Assembly (NCBI GenBank): GCA_000402755.1
Contig: AQSD01000001.1
Location: forward strand, 124,001 to 188,000
Direction: 5' to 3'
DNA length: 64,000 nt
From: Fidelibacterota bacterium SCGC AAA160-B08
GTDB taxonomy: Bacteria; Fidelibacterota; Marinisomatia; Marinisomatales; Marinisomataceae
Both the position numbers and the translations under genes were made by a program. Shown one piece after another: positions 43,494 to 53,384 of this stretch (position 1 is the stretch's first letter; each line of letters starts with the position of its first letter). Under the pieces are notes generated by a model. It saw only the letters and a program-made list of their open reading frames with translations. It was not told where the DNA came from and did not search any database.

Positions 43494-44234
43494 TTATTTC
43501 ACAAGCCATGAATAACCATTTTTTTCTACTTCATGTACTAACGTCATATCTCCTGATTTGACAATTTTACCATCAATCATTATATGAACTACATCCGGTT
43601 TAATATACTCGAGCAGTCTTTGATAGTGAGTAATGATTAATACAGAATTATTATCATTTTTAAATTCATTTACACCTTTTGCTACGGTACGTAATGCATC
43701 CACATCTAACCCTGAATCAGTTTCATCTAGAACAGCTAATTGTGGATTCAACATTAGTAGTTGTAAGATTTCACTTTTTTTCTTTTCTCCGCCTGAAAAT
43801 CCATCATTAATAGATCGTTTTAGAAATGAATCATCTAAACCAAGCTCTGATAATATTTTTTTGGCAGTTGCAAGAAATTTAACAGCATCCATTTCTTCTT
43901 CTCCATCATGTTTATTTTTTGCATTTAATGCTGCTCTTAAAAAATATGCCATGCTTACACCTGGTATAGCTACGGGATACTGAAAGCATAAAAATAGTCC
44001 TTGAAGGGCTCTATTTTCAATACTCATTTCTGTAATATCATTCCCATTCATTGCAATTGAGCCACCATCTACTTCATATGTTTCATTTCCAGCGATAACA
44101 TTGGCTAATGTGCTTTTTCCAGATCCATTACGACCCATAATGACATGAATTTCACCCTTAGGAATTTCTAAGTTTATTCCTTTTAGAATGGCTTTGTCTT
44201 CAATTGATGCTTTTAAATTTTTAATTTTAATCAT
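43494..44234 (-). CDS. sufC: SufC ATPase
   Basis: A 246-residue ABC-type ATPase of the SufBCD complex. Walker A is GRNGSGKST, the signature is FSGGEKKKSEILQ (the SufC-specific form) and Walker B is LAVLDETDSGLD. It drives conformational change during cluster assembly. Spacing is 4 bases after sufB and 3 before sufD. Confidence 0.97.
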   Translation of the reverse strand: MIKIKNLKASIEDKAILKGINLEIPKGEIHVIMGRNGSGKSTLANVIAGNETYEVDGGSIAMNGNDITEMSIENRALQGLFLCFQYPVAIPGVSMAYFLRAALNAKNKHDGEEEMDAVKFLATAKKILSELGLDDSFLKRSINDGFSGGEKKKSEILQLLMLNPQLAVLDETDSGLDVDALRTVAKGVNEFKNDNNSVLIITHYQRLLEYIKPDVVHIMIDGKIVKSGDMTLVHEVEKNGYSWLVK

Positions 44235-44238
44235 TTAT

Positions 44239-45684
44239 TTATCCTACGCTATTTTCTAATGTTACTTCAATTAATTGTTTTGCTTCTACAGCAAATTCCA
44301 TTGGTAGTTCTGCAAACACTTCTTTACAAAATCCATTTACAATCATAGATACTGCATCATCAAGATTAATTCCTCGTTGATTACAGTAAAATAATTGGTC
44401 TTCACCTATGCTCGATGTGGTAGCCTCATGTTCCATTTTTGCAGTTGGATTTTTAACATCAATATATGGGAAAGTATGTGCTCCACATTTATTTCCGATT
44501 AAGATAGAATCGCACTGTGAAAAATTTCGTGCATTATCTGCATTTTTTAGAATTTTGACCCCACCTCTGTAGGTATTTTGCCCTTCTCCAGCTGAAATTC
44601 CTTTTGATATAATTGTACTTTTGGTATTCTTACCAATATGAATCATTTTTGTACCCGTATCGGCTTGCTGCTTATTTTTCGTAACAGCAACAGAATAGAA
44701 TTCTCCAACACTATGATCTCCCTGCATTATTACACTAGGATATTTCCATGTAACTGCAGATCCAGTTTCTACTTGAGTCCAAGAAATCTTAGCTCTATCT
44801 CCAGTGCATATTCCCCTTTTAGTCACAAAATTATAAATTCCACCTTTGCCTTCTTTATCTCCAGCATACCAATTTTGAATAGTAGAATATTTGATTGTTG
44901 CATCTTTGTGCGCTACTAATTCTACACATGCTGCATGCAATTGATTTTCATCGCGCATAGGAGCAGTACATCCTTCTAAATAGCTTACATGACTACCTTC
45001 ATCGGCTATAATGAGCGTTCTTTCAAATTGACCAGTATTAGCTGCGTTAATTCTAAAATATGTAGACAGCTCCATAGGGCAACGAACATTTTTAGGGATA
45101 TAAACAAAAGATCCGTCACTGAATACTGCGGAGTTTAAGGCTGCAAAATAATTGTCTGTACTTGGTATTACTGAGCCTAAATATTTTTTGACTAATTCTG
45201 GATGATCAATTACCGCTTCAGAGAAAGAACAAAAGATAACCCCATGTTTTGCAAGCTCTTTTTTAAAGGTCGTTGCCACTGATACGCTATCAAATACAGC
45301 GTCTACCGCAACACCTTCAAGTCGTTTTTGTTCATTCAATGAAATACCTAATTTATTATATGTTTCAATAATATCAGGATCAACATCATCTAGACTATCA
45401 TTTTGTTTATATTTAGGAGCTGAATAATAACTCAATGCTTGGTAATCTACAGGAGTATAATCTACTTGTGCCCATGTAGGTTCTTCCATTTTTTTCCAGC
45501 TCTCATATGCTTTTAGTCGCCAATCCAATAACCATTGCGGCTCCTTTTTTAATTTTGAAAGTTTTGTAATAACCCCTTCATCTAGTCCAGGTTCAAAGGT
45601 AGTTGTTTCAATATCGGTTGTAAAACCATATTTATATTCTTGATCCAGGGTTGAATCAATAATTTGTTGATTTTTGTCAATCAT
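44239..45684 (-). CDS. sufB: SufB scaffold subunit
   Basis: A 481-residue Fe-S scaffold. Family features include [37 protein letters not shown], the [20 protein letters not shown] block with cysteines, and [25 protein letters not shown]. Length is typical. The start overlaps sufA by one base. Confidence 0.97.
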   Translation of the reverse strand: MIDKNQQIIDSTLDQEYKYGFTTDIETTTFEPGLDEGVITKLSKLKKEPQWLLDWRLKAYESWKKMEEPTWAQVDYTPVDYQALSYYSAPKYKQNDSLDDVDPDIIETYNKLGISLNEQKRLEGVAVDAVFDSVSVATTFKKELAKHGVIFCSFSEAVIDHPELVKKYLGSVIPSTDNYFAALNSAVFSDGSFVYIPKNVRCPMELSTYFRINAANTGQFERTLIIADEGSHVSYLEGCTAPMRDENQLHAACVELVAHKDATIKYSTIQNWYAGDKEGKGGIYNFVTKRGICTGDRAKISWTQVETGSAVTWKYPSVIMQGDHSVGEFYSVAVTKNKQQADTGTKMIHIGKNTKSTIISKGISAGEGQNTYRGGVKILKNADNARNFSQCDSILIGNKCGAHTFPYIDVKNPTAKMEHEATTSSIGEDQLFYCNQRGINLDDAVSMIVNGFCKEVFAELPMEFAVEAKQLIEVTLENSVG

Positions 45685-46043
45685 TATGCTGAAAAGCTAA
45701 TACCACAGCCACATGTTCGATTGGCATTGGGGTTATTAACTTTAAATCCTCCATTTAGTAAATCGTTAGAAAAATCTATTTCACATCCTCTGACATAAAT
45801 CCAACTTTTCACGTCACAAAATATTTTGATTCCATGGCTTTCATATACTTTATCAAATTCCTTTTTTTCACCATCAAAAGTAATATTATACGACATCCCT
45901 GAGCATCCGCCAGTATCAATGGCAACACGAACACCTTTTTTTGATGACTCTTCGCTTTCCATGATATTTTTTAGTCGTATAGCAGCTTTTTCTGATATAG
46001 TAATAGGTTGTTCTAGTGGTTGGTTTTCCATATTAAAGTCCAA
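45684..46043 (-). CDS. sufA: SufA/ErpA-type A-type carrier
   Basis: A 119-residue HesB/IscA-like Fe-S carrier. The three ligand cysteines are in GGCSGMSY and the C-terminal CGCGISFSA. It overlaps both neighbours (11 bases with the DUF59 gene and one base with sufB). I name it sufA because of the operon. Confidence 0.9.
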   Translation of the reverse strand: MDFNMENQPLEQPITISEKAAIRLKNIMESEESSKKGVRVAIDTGGCSGMSYNITFDGEKKEFDKVYESHGIKIFCDVKSWIYVRGCEIDFSNDLLNGGFKVNNPNANRTCGCGISFSA

Positions 46044-46347
46044 GTTTTTGTTTGCCTTCTTCAGTCATCATTTCTGGACTCCAAGGCGGGTCAAATGTAA
46101 TCTCTACATTAATAGTATCCATGTATTTTAATTCATTAATCTTATTTTTAATATCGTCTATCATATACTGACCCATTGAGCATCCCGGCGTTGTTAAGGA
46201 CATAGTAATATCTACCCCAAATCTTTCTTTAGGCTGTTCATAGATATGCAAGTCATAGATGAGCCCAAGGTTCCAAAGATCAATTGGAAGTTCAGGATCA
46301 TAACATTTTTTTAGTATATCAATTATGCTGTTTTTTATATCTTTCAT
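46033..46347 (-). CDS. DUF59/MIP18-family Fe-S protein
   Basis: A 104-residue single-domain DUF59 protein. KCYDPELPIDLWNLGLIYDL and MSLTTPGCSMGQYMIDDI contain the conserved Asp and Cys. Such proteins are Fe-S delivery factors. It is the first gene of the SUF operon, ahead of sufA, and differs from the longer SufT later in the same operon. Confidence 0.88.
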   Translation of the reverse strand: MKDIKNSIIDILKKCYDPELPIDLWNLGLIYDLHIYEQPKERFGVDITMSLTTPGCSMGQYMIDDIKNKINELKYMDTINVEITFDPPWSPEMMTEEGKQKLGL

Positions 46348-46422
46348 AACAGGAAAAAAATTTAACTCATACGGGCGTTATGTCCTATATTTTTAGAAAA
46401 TATTTGTTCCAATACTAATCTT

Positions 46423-46428
46423 ATTATA
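46423..46428 (-). promoter_or_regulatory. Candidate -10 box of the SUF operon (overlaps a greA -10)
   Basis: The near-palindrome CTTATTATAAG (46420-46430) gives TATAAT on the minus strand and TATAAG/TATTAT on the plus strand. It stands 76 bases before the first SUF gene and 38 before greA, so the divergent units could share it. -35 hexamers are not clear. Confidence 0.3.
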
Positions 46429-46467
46429 AGTTGATGTTGATTTAACTAAATAATGGGAATTTGAAAT

Positions 46468-46947
46468 ATGGCAACTTTGATTTTACGCGACACGCACCGC
46501 ATACTAGTAGAAAAAATGAAATCTCTCAATAAAGAGAAAAGAGAGACTTCATTAAGGATTAGAGAAGCAGCTGATCAAGGAGATCTTAAAGAAAATGCTG
46601 AATATCACGCCGCTAGAGAGCATCAAAGTTTGCTTGTGTATAAAATACAATTTCTGCAGTCTCATGCACCATTTAAAATGATCGGAAACAGTGATATTGA
46701 AACTGATGATGTAGGATTTGGCAATAAAGTTACAATCCATGAAGAAGGCAAAGATCAGGCTGAAGACTATTATATGTTAGGTCCTATCGAATCTGAGCTA
46801 GATCTTTATCCTCTAGCTGTAACTTATAAGTCACCTTTTGCTCAAGCAGTAATTGGCAAAAAGATTAATGAAAGCTTTACCCTTGAAATTCAGGGAAAAG
46901 ATATAAAATTCACAATTACTGCAATTGAAAAAATTTCTGCAGAATAA
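46468..46947 (+). CDS. greA: Transcription elongation factor GreA
   Basis: A 159-residue Gre factor that helps RNA polymerase cleave backtracked transcripts. The N-terminal coiled coil has the acidic tip AADQGDLKENAEYHAAREHQ, with the metal-coordinating acidic residues. The C-terminal FKBP-like domain includes YYMLGPIESELD and SPFAQAVIGKK. The length fits GreA. No Shine-Dalgarno is visible. It is divergent from the SUF operon and followed by the korA unit. Confidence 0.93.
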   Translation: MATLILRDTHRILVEKMKSLNKEKRETSLRIREAADQGDLKENAEYHAAREHQSLLVYKIQFLQSHAPFKMIGNSDIETDDVGFGNKVTIHEEGKDQAEDYYMLGPIESELDLYPLAVTYKSPFAQAVIGKKINESFTLEIQGKDIKFTITAIEKISAE

Positions 46948-47047
46948 AATAAAATAATCTGACATAAAAATACTCATTTTTTAATTTCTATAACTAATTG
47001 CTTACTTTATTTCCGTAATGTAAATTGGTGTTCATTTGAAGGCAATA

Positions 47048-48901
47048 ATGAGTAAAAAAGCTAAAATAGAGACACTAGATAATGTAACCATTCGATTTGC
47101 GGGCGACTCCGGAGATGGAATGCAATTAAGTGGAGGAAGATTTACTCAAACCTCTGCAATTATGGGAAATGATTTAAGTACTCTACCAGATTTTCCTGCT
47201 GAAATTCGCGCACCTGCTGGATCTTTAGCTGGAGTGAGTTCATTCCAAATTCATTTCAGTTCTCAAGAAATTCATACACCAGGAGAAAATCCAGATGTAT
47301 TGGTCGCAATGAATCCAGCAGCTTTAAAAGCGCATTTAAAAGATCTGACGCCAGGTGGAACATTAATTATTAACAAGAATGCATTTACGACTAAAAATTT
47401 AAAACTTGCAGGATATGAAAGTGACCCAACGGAAGATGGATCTTTAGAAGATTATTATTCTGCTCATTTTATAGAGATGAGCAAACTAGTGAATCTTGCA
47501 TGCGAAGGAATTGATTTAGCTCCTAAGTTAATTGATAGAACAAAAAATTTATGCGCTTTGGGCGTTTTATTCTGGATATATGATAGGCCTTTAGAGCCCA
47601 CCATTGACTGGTTAAATAAAAAATTTAAATCCAAGCCTGATATTGTCGATGCAAATGTGAAAGCACTGCATGCCGGATATAACTATGCAGATACTGCTGA
47701 GATATTTACTACAAAATACATAGTAAATAAAGCAAAACTACCTGCAGGAAAATATAGAAATATTAATGGAACACTGGCTACATGTCTTGGTTTACTAACT
47801 GCAGTAGAAAAAAGCAATTTAAGTCTTACCTTTGCAGGGTATCCTATTACTCCTGCAAGTAATATATTACATACATTAGCTAATTGGAAAAGATTTGGTG
47901 TAAAAACCTATCAAGCCGAAGATGAAATTGCCGGGATAGGAGCAGCTCTTGGCGCATCTTACGGAGGTTCTTTAGGTGTGACTGCATCTTCAGGTCCAGG
48001 AATTGCTTTAAAAGGAGAATTCTTAGGCCTAGCAATCATTACTGAGTTACCATTAGTTGTTATTAATGTGCAAAGAGGTGGCCCAAGCACTGGATTGCCT
48101 ACGAAAACTGAGCAATCAGACTTATTTCAAGCAGTATATGGAAGAAATGGAGAAGCTCCAATGCCAGTTATTGCAGCATCTACACCAGGAGATTGTTATT
48201 ATACAGCGTACGAAGCTTGTAGAATAGCAGTAAAATATATGACCCCAGTAATGATGCTTTCTGATGGATATTTAGTAAATGGATCAGAGCCGTGGATTAT
48301 TCCAAATCCTGATGACCTTAATGATTTTGATGCAGAGTTTGTAAAAGAAAATTTAACTGATGAACAATACTTACCCTATAAGCGTAACGAAGAAACACTA
48401 GCAAGGGGATGGGCAATTCCAGGAACTAAAGGTTTGGAGCACCGTATTGGTGGAATAGAAAAGCAAGATGTTACCGGCAATGTAAACTACGATTCAGACA
48501 ACCATGAAAAAATGGTTCAAATCAGAGCACGGAAAATAGCAAATATTGCCAATGAGTTACCTCCCACAGAAGTATTTGGAAAAAAAGAAGGCGATTTATT
48601 AATTTTGAGTTGGGGAAGTACTCATGGAACTTGTAAGTCAGCGACAGAATCTTTGCTATCAGAAAATTTAAAAGTAGCACATGTATCTATCAGATGGATT
48701 AGTCCACTTCCAAATGATTTAAAAGATATTTTATCAAACTATAAGAATGTGTTAATTCCTGAGATTAATACTGGACAATTTCGTCAAATAATTCGCGCAG
48801 AATTTTTAGTAGATGCAATTGGATTAAATGAAGTTCAAGGTAAGCCATTAGGCGCTTCTACTATAGTTGCAAAAGCAAAGGAAATTATCAATGAGCGATA
48901 A
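47048..48901 (+). CDS. korA: 2-oxoglutarate:ferredoxin oxidoreductase, alpha (gamma-alpha fused) subunit
   Basis: About 617 residues. The N-terminal gamma-type domain (RFAGDSGDGMQLSGG..., about 10-190) is fused to the alpha TPP-pyrimidine domain (FAGYPITPASNILH, YQAEDEIAGIGAALGASYGG, TASSGPGIALKGEFLGLAI, VQRGGPSTGLPTKTEQSDL). It oxidises 2-oxoglutarate to succinyl-CoA while reducing ferredoxin. I place the start at 47048 with AAGG upstream; a TTG at 47036 is less likely. It overlaps korB by 11 bases. Other 2-oxoacids are possible substrates. Confidence 0.92.
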   Translation: MSKKAKIETLDNVTIRFAGDSGDGMQLSGGRFTQTSAIMGNDLSTLPDFPAEIRAPAGSLAGVSSFQIHFSSQEIHTPGENPDVLVAMNPAALKAHLKDLTPGGTLIINKNAFTTKNLKLAGYESDPTEDGSLEDYYSAHFIEMSKLVNLACEGIDLAPKLIDRTKNLCALGVLFWIYDRPLEPTIDWLNKKFKSKPDIVDANVKALHAGYNYADTAEIFTTKYIVNKAKLPAGKYRNINGTLATCLGLLTAVEKSNLSLTFAGYPITPASNILHTLANWKRFGVKTYQAEDEIAGIGAALGASYGGSLGVTASSGPGIALKGEFLGLAIITELPLVVINVQRGGPSTGLPTKTEQSDLFQAVYGRNGEAPMPVIAASTPGDCYYTAYEACRIAVKYMTPVMMLSDGYLVNGSEPWIIPNPDDLNDFDAEFVKENLTDEQYLPYKRNEETLARGWAIPGTKGLEHRIGGIEKQDVTGNVNYDSDNHEKMVQIRARKIANIANELPPTEVFGKKEGDLLILSWGSTHGTCKSATESLLSENLKVAHVSIRWISPLPNDLKDILSNYKNVLIPEINTGQFRQIIRAEFLVDAIGLNEVQGKPLGASTIVAKAKEIINER

Positions 48902-49904
48902 GCCATTACTAAAAAAAGCTGATTTCCAATCAGATCAAGCCATTCGTTGGTGTCCAGGATGTGGAGACTATGCTATACTAGCACAAACACAAAAAACATT
49001 TCCTCAGATTACTGAAGATAAAGAAAATACGGTCTTTGTATCAGGGATTGGATGTTCTAGTCGATTCCCTTATTATATGAATACGTACGGATTTCATACA
49101 ATTCATGGACGAGCTCCAACAATTGCTAGTGGATTAAAGATAGCTAATCCAGATTTATCTGTATGGTTAGTAACAGGAGATGGTGATGGACTTTCTATCG
49201 GAGGAAATCATATGATTCACTTGCTAAGAAGGAATTTTGATATAAATATTATGTTATTTAATAATCGTATTTATGGATTAACAAAAGGACAGTATTCTCC
49301 TACGTCAGAGCAAGGAAAAGTAACATATTCTACTCCAATGGGTTCATTAGATTATCCATTCAAGCCTACAAAGTTAGCACTTGGAGCAGAAGCCTCTTTT
49401 GTAGCCAAAACAATCGATAAAGAATTAAAGCATTTACAAGCTATGATTCTGCGAGCAAATGAGCATAAAGGAACTTCATTTATTGAAATCTACCAAAATT
49501 GTAATATTTTTAATGACGGCGCTTTTGCTAAGTTAACTGATCGAGATACCAAAGAAGAACAATTGCTTCGATTGGAACATGGCAAGCCACTCATTTTTGG
49601 CATCGAGAAAGATAAAGGTATTTACTTAGATGGCACTACTCCTAAGGTGGTTAAAATAGGGGATGAGTACTCTATAGATGATATTGTAGTACATGACGAA
49701 GAAGATAGGTTTATAGGTGATATGTTAGCTAACTTTACTGAGAGTGAAGAATTTCCAGAACCAGTTGGAGTTTTATATTGTAAAGAAAGACCAACTTACG
49801 ATAGTCTTATGAGCGCTCAAATGGACGAATCTCAAAAAGGAAGTAAGAGCTCAAAAGGATTAAATGAATTACTTAACGCCGGAGATACTTGGGAGGTAAA
49901 ATGA
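48891..49904 (+). CDS. korB: 2-oxoglutarate:ferredoxin oxidoreductase, beta subunit
   Basis: About 337 residues that bind TPP diphosphate and a [4Fe-4S] cluster. RWCPGCGDYAIL carries the CxxC, the Mg/TPP segment is GDGDGLSIGGNHMIHLLRRN with LFNNRIYGLTKGQYSPTS following. The start is at 48891, inside the end of korA. The TGA overlaps the ATG of fumC (ATGA) with GGGAGG upstream of the latter. Confidence 0.93.
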   Translation: MSDKPLLKKADFQSDQAIRWCPGCGDYAILAQTQKTFPQITEDKENTVFVSGIGCSSRFPYYMNTYGFHTIHGRAPTIASGLKIANPDLSVWLVTGDGDGLSIGGNHMIHLLRRNFDINIMLFNNRIYGLTKGQYSPTSEQGKVTYSTPMGSLDYPFKPTKLALGAEASFVAKTIDKELKHLQAMILRANEHKGTSFIEIYQNCNIFNDGAFAKLTDRDTKEEQLLRLEHGKPLIFGIEKDKGIYLDGTTPKVVKIGDEYSIDDIVVHDEEDRFIGDMLANFTESEEFPEPVGVLYCKERPTYDSLMSAQMDESQKGSKSSKGLNELLNAGDTWEVK

Positions 49905-51304
49905 CAAAATTTAGAACCGAAAAAGATAGCTTAGGGGAAGTTAAAGTTCCTGCTAACGCTTATTACGGAGCACAAACTCAGAGAGCAGTTGAAAATTTTG
50001 AAATTGGATGGCCGATGGAGTTTAGTCTTATCTTACCTTATATCATTATCAAAAAAGCTGCAGCCATGACTAATCATGCTCAGAAAAGATTGTCAGAAAA
50101 ATTAGCTAATTCTATTATGAAAGCCTGTGATGATATCACAGATAATCCTGAAAAATTTCTTGATCAATTTCCTGTACCTGTATTTCAAACAGGAAGCGGA
50201 ACCCAAACTAATATGAATGTTAATGAGGTTGTAGCTAATAGAGCGAATGAAATATTAGGCGGGAAGTTAGGTGAATATAAATTTGTTCATCCAAACGATC
50301 ATGTGAATATGTCACAATCCACTAATGATACATTTCCAACTGCTATTTTAGTAGGGTGCGTACTAAGTGTAGAAGATAATTTATTACCAACCTTAGAGCT
50401 TTTGAAAAAAGGATTACAAAAAAAGAGTAAAGAATTTGATAGTATTATAAAAGTAGGTAGAACGCATTTACAAGATGCCACTCCTATAAGGTTGGGCCAG
50501 GAATTTTCTGGATATACTTCGATGATTAGTTATGACATTGAAAGAATTAAAACAGCAGCAAAAGAGTGCAGACAACTCCCAATTGGAGGAACCGCTGTAG
50601 GAACAGGAATTAATACTCTTGAAGGATTTGATACATTAACAGCTAGCTTTATTGCTGAGGAAACTGATATTGAGTTCAGTGTATGTGATAATAAATTTGA
50701 ATTACTTTCGTCTCAGAATCCTTTATCAAATCTATCATCTCAGATAAAAATATGCGCAGGATCTCTTAATAAAATTGCGAATGATATTAGATGGTTGGCT
50801 AGCGGTCCTATGGCAGGCATTGGAGAACTAAAACTTCCTTCTAACGAGCCAGGAAGTTCTATTATGCCAGGAAAGGTTAATCCAACACAATGCGAAGCAG
50901 TAAATATGGTATATGCACAAATTTTAGGTAATGATTTAACAGTCAATTACGCTGGATCAAATGGAAATTTTGAGCTGAATACTTATAGACCAATTATTGC
51001 ATCTTCAATCCATGAATCTATTACGTTATTAGCGGAAGTTGCAGAATCTTTCACCTTAAATGCATTAAATGGACTAGAAGCTAATAGAAAAAAAATTCAA
51101 GAAAATTTAAATAAATCATTAATGTTAGTTACGGCATTAAATCCAGTTATTGGTTATGAAAAATCAGCAGAAATTGCAAAGAAGGCTTTAAAAGAGAACA
51201 TTTCATTGAAAGAAAGTGCCAAGAAATTAAAATATCTTTCGGAACAAGAGTTTGATGAGATCGTTAAACCAGAATTGATGGTTTCTCCAAAAAAATATGA
51301 TTAA
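49901..51304 (+). CDS. fumC: Fumarate hydratase class II
   Basis: A 467-residue oxygen-stable fumarase. Signature GSSIMPGKVNPTQCE contains the catalytic loop; TGSGTQTNMNVNEV and HPNDHVNMSQSTNDTFPTA are family blocks. It is translated from 49901 with a strong GGGAGG site. It forms an operon with korA-korB, linking two TCA-cycle steps, and overlaps PBP1A by eight bases. Confidence 0.96.
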   Translation: MTKFRTEKDSLGEVKVPANAYYGAQTQRAVENFEIGWPMEFSLILPYIIIKKAAAMTNHAQKRLSEKLANSIMKACDDITDNPEKFLDQFPVPVFQTGSGTQTNMNVNEVVANRANEILGGKLGEYKFVHPNDHVNMSQSTNDTFPTAILVGCVLSVEDNLLPTLELLKKGLQKKSKEFDSIIKVGRTHLQDATPIRLGQEFSGYTSMISYDIERIKTAAKECRQLPIGGTAVGTGINTLEGFDTLTASFIAEETDIEFSVCDNKFELLSSQNPLSNLSSQIKICAGSLNKIANDIRWLASGPMAGIGELKLPSNEPGSSIMPGKVNPTQCEAVNMVYAQILGNDLTVNYAGSNGNFELNTYRPIIASSIHESITLLAEVAESFTLNALNGLEANRKKIQENLNKSLMLVTALNPVIGYEKSAEIAKKALKENISLKESAKKLKYLSEQEFDEIVKPELMVSPKKYD

Positions 51305-53384
51305 ATCCTTTTTAAGTTCTGTTAGAATCATTGCTTATCTTTCTATCTTAGTAATCTTCTATGTTGTATATCTATCAAGAGACTTGCCTTCATTAGAGCG
51401 ATTGGAGACATTCGATCCAGCAATGTTATCTACGCTCTATGACAGAAATGACGAAGTCATTGGTGAATTCTATATTCAAAAAAGAGTATTTATTGATATA
51501 GAAGATATGCCAGAACATCTTAAGCATGCAGTTATTGCATCAGAGGATAAGCGATTTTACCGACATTGGGGAGTTGATTTACAAAGTGTTTTTCGTGCCG
51601 TTATAGTTAATGTTTCTTCCATGAGCTTTAGACAAGGCTTTAGTACTCTATCTCAACAGTTAGCAAGAAATCTTTATAAAGAGGTTGGATTTAGAGATAG
51701 CATTACAAGAAAACTGAAAGAAATGATAACTGCCATTCAGATTGAAAGAACCTATACGAAAGAAGAGATTTTAGAAATGTATTTAAACACAGTACATTTC
51801 GGACATGGAACCTATGGTGCTGAATCAGCTGCAAAAAGGTACTTTAATAAAAAAGCATCCGAGTTAACAATTGGAGAATCTGCAATGCTCGTAGGGCTAT
51901 TGCCTTCTCCTGCCAATTATTCTCCTCTAAGAAACTTAAATAAAGCAATAGAGAGAAGATCTATTGTTTTAAAGGTAATGTATAATCAAGACTATATTGA
52001 TCACCAAGAGTACATAGAGAATAATAGTATTATCCCTGATAACATTTCCTATGAAATTCCAAGAGGTAAAGCCCCTTATTTTGCAGAATATGTTAGAAGA
52101 ATTTTAGAAAAACAAGATGATGAATTAGGTATTAATATTTATCAGGATGGACTAAAAATTTATACAACTTTAGACTATCGACTTCAAAAGATTGCAGAAG
52201 ATGTTGTGATGAAAACACTTAAAAAAAATCAAGATGAATTCAATACCCAACTTTTTGAAGACTCTGATAGGTTTTCCAAGCTAGGATATTTATCTATTTT
52301 TCCTGAAGACTCAGTAAAAATGATGTTGAATGGGCAGATGAAGCTATATGAAGAGCTAAGACAAAACTTATTGGTACAATGCGCATTCATTGCTTTGGAT
52401 AGTAAGAATGGAGAGATATTAGCAATGATTGGTGGAAGATCTGATTATTTAGATCAATACAATCGATCAACTCAAGCTCTACGACAACCAGGCTCTGTAT
52501 TTAAACCATATATCTATACTGCTGCAATTGATAATAATTATCCAGTTACCACACAACTTCTTAATCAGCCCGTTGCCTTATATAGAAATAATGCTAAGGG
52601 AGAGAAAGAAAAATGGACTCCTAGAAATTATGATAATAGTACTGGAGGGTTAACTACATTGAGGGAAGGTCTACGAAGATCATTAAACCTAATTTCTGTA
52701 CGAATGGTTCAAGAGCTAGTTCCACCTCAACAGGTTAAAAATATAGCAAGAAGAATGCAGATTAATTCTTCCATTAGAGCGGTAGATGCAATTGCATTAG
52801 GAACCTCCGAAGTTAAACCAATAGAGATTGTAGCTTCATATGCAACATTTGCTAATAAAGGAATCTATTCTTCTCCTATTGCCATCACTAGAATTGAAGA
52901 TAAATATGGTCAGATTATTAAAGAATTTACTAATACTCAGAAAGAAGTTTTAAGCCCTGAAACAGCTTATATGGTCACCAATTTATTGCAAACGGTTATG
53001 GATAAAGGTACTGGCGGAAGCGTACGATGGAAATATAAATTTAGACATGCAGCAGGCGGAAAGACAGGTACTACACAAAACTGGAGTGATGCATGGTTTG
53101 TTGGGTTTACTCCTAGTATTACCGCTGGAGCATGGTTTGGAGTAGATCAATACCCTATTAGCCTTGGTAAAGGTCAAGCTGGAAGTGTAGCAGCACTACC
53201 TGCATGGGCATTGTTCATGAAAGAAGCACACAAAACATTAAACATACCAAACGAACCATTTGTAATGCCTGAAGGTGTGGTAGAAGTAGAAATTGATTCT
53301 GATACCAAGCAATTACCTACATCAAGAACGAAGAAAACTGAAATAGAAATATTTTTAAAGAGCAATCAACCTAGATCTAATTAA
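51297..53384 (+). CDS. Penicillin-binding protein 1A (bifunctional)
   Basis: A 695-residue class A PBP. An N-terminal membrane anchor (about 8-25) precedes the glycosyltransferase domain (ASEDKRFYRHWGVDL, QGFSTLSQQLARNLY, MYLNTVHFGHGTYGAESAA). The transpeptidase domain carries the active Ser in RQPGSVFKP, a SLN-type motif (RSLNLISVRM) and KTGTT. It polymerises and cross-links peptidoglycan. It starts within fumC and shares its TTAA stop with the convergent LptF/G gene. Confidence 0.95.
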   Translation: MIKSFLSSVRIIAYLSILVIFYVVYLSRDLPSLERLETFDPAMLSTLYDRNDEVIGEFYIQKRVFIDIEDMPEHLKHAVIASEDKRFYRHWGVDLQSVFRAVIVNVSSMSFRQGFSTLSQQLARNLYKEVGFRDSITRKLKEMITAIQIERTYTKEEILEMYLNTVHFGHGTYGAESAAKRYFNKKASELTIGESAMLVGLLPSPANYSPLRNLNKAIERRSIVLKVMYNQDYIDHQEYIENNSIIPDNISYEIPRGKAPYFAEYVRRILEKQDDELGINIYQDGLKIYTTLDYRLQKIAEDVVMKTLKKNQDEFNTQLFEDSDRFSKLGYLSIFPEDSVKMMLNGQMKLYEELRQNLLVQCAFIALDSKNGEILAMIGGRSDYLDQYNRSTQALRQPGSVFKPYIYTAAIDNNYPVTTQLLNQPVALYRNNAKGEKEKWTPRNYDNSTGGLTTLREGLRRSLNLISVRMVQELVPPQQVKNIARRMQINSSIRAVDAIALGTSEVKPIEIVASYATFANKGIYSSPIAITRIEDKYGQIIKEFTNTQKEVLSPETAYMVTNLLQTVMDKGTGGSVRWKYKFRHAAGGKTGTTQNWSDAWFVGFTPSITAGAWFGVDQYPISLGKGQAGSVAALPAWALFMKEAHKTLNIPNEPFVMPEGVVEVEIDSDTKQLPTSRTKKTEIEIFLKSNQPRSN

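Noticed and set aside
46370..46400. IscR-like site upstream of the SUF operon
   Set aside because: The partial symmetry in CATACGGGCGTTATG is weak and does not match known Fe-S regulator sites.
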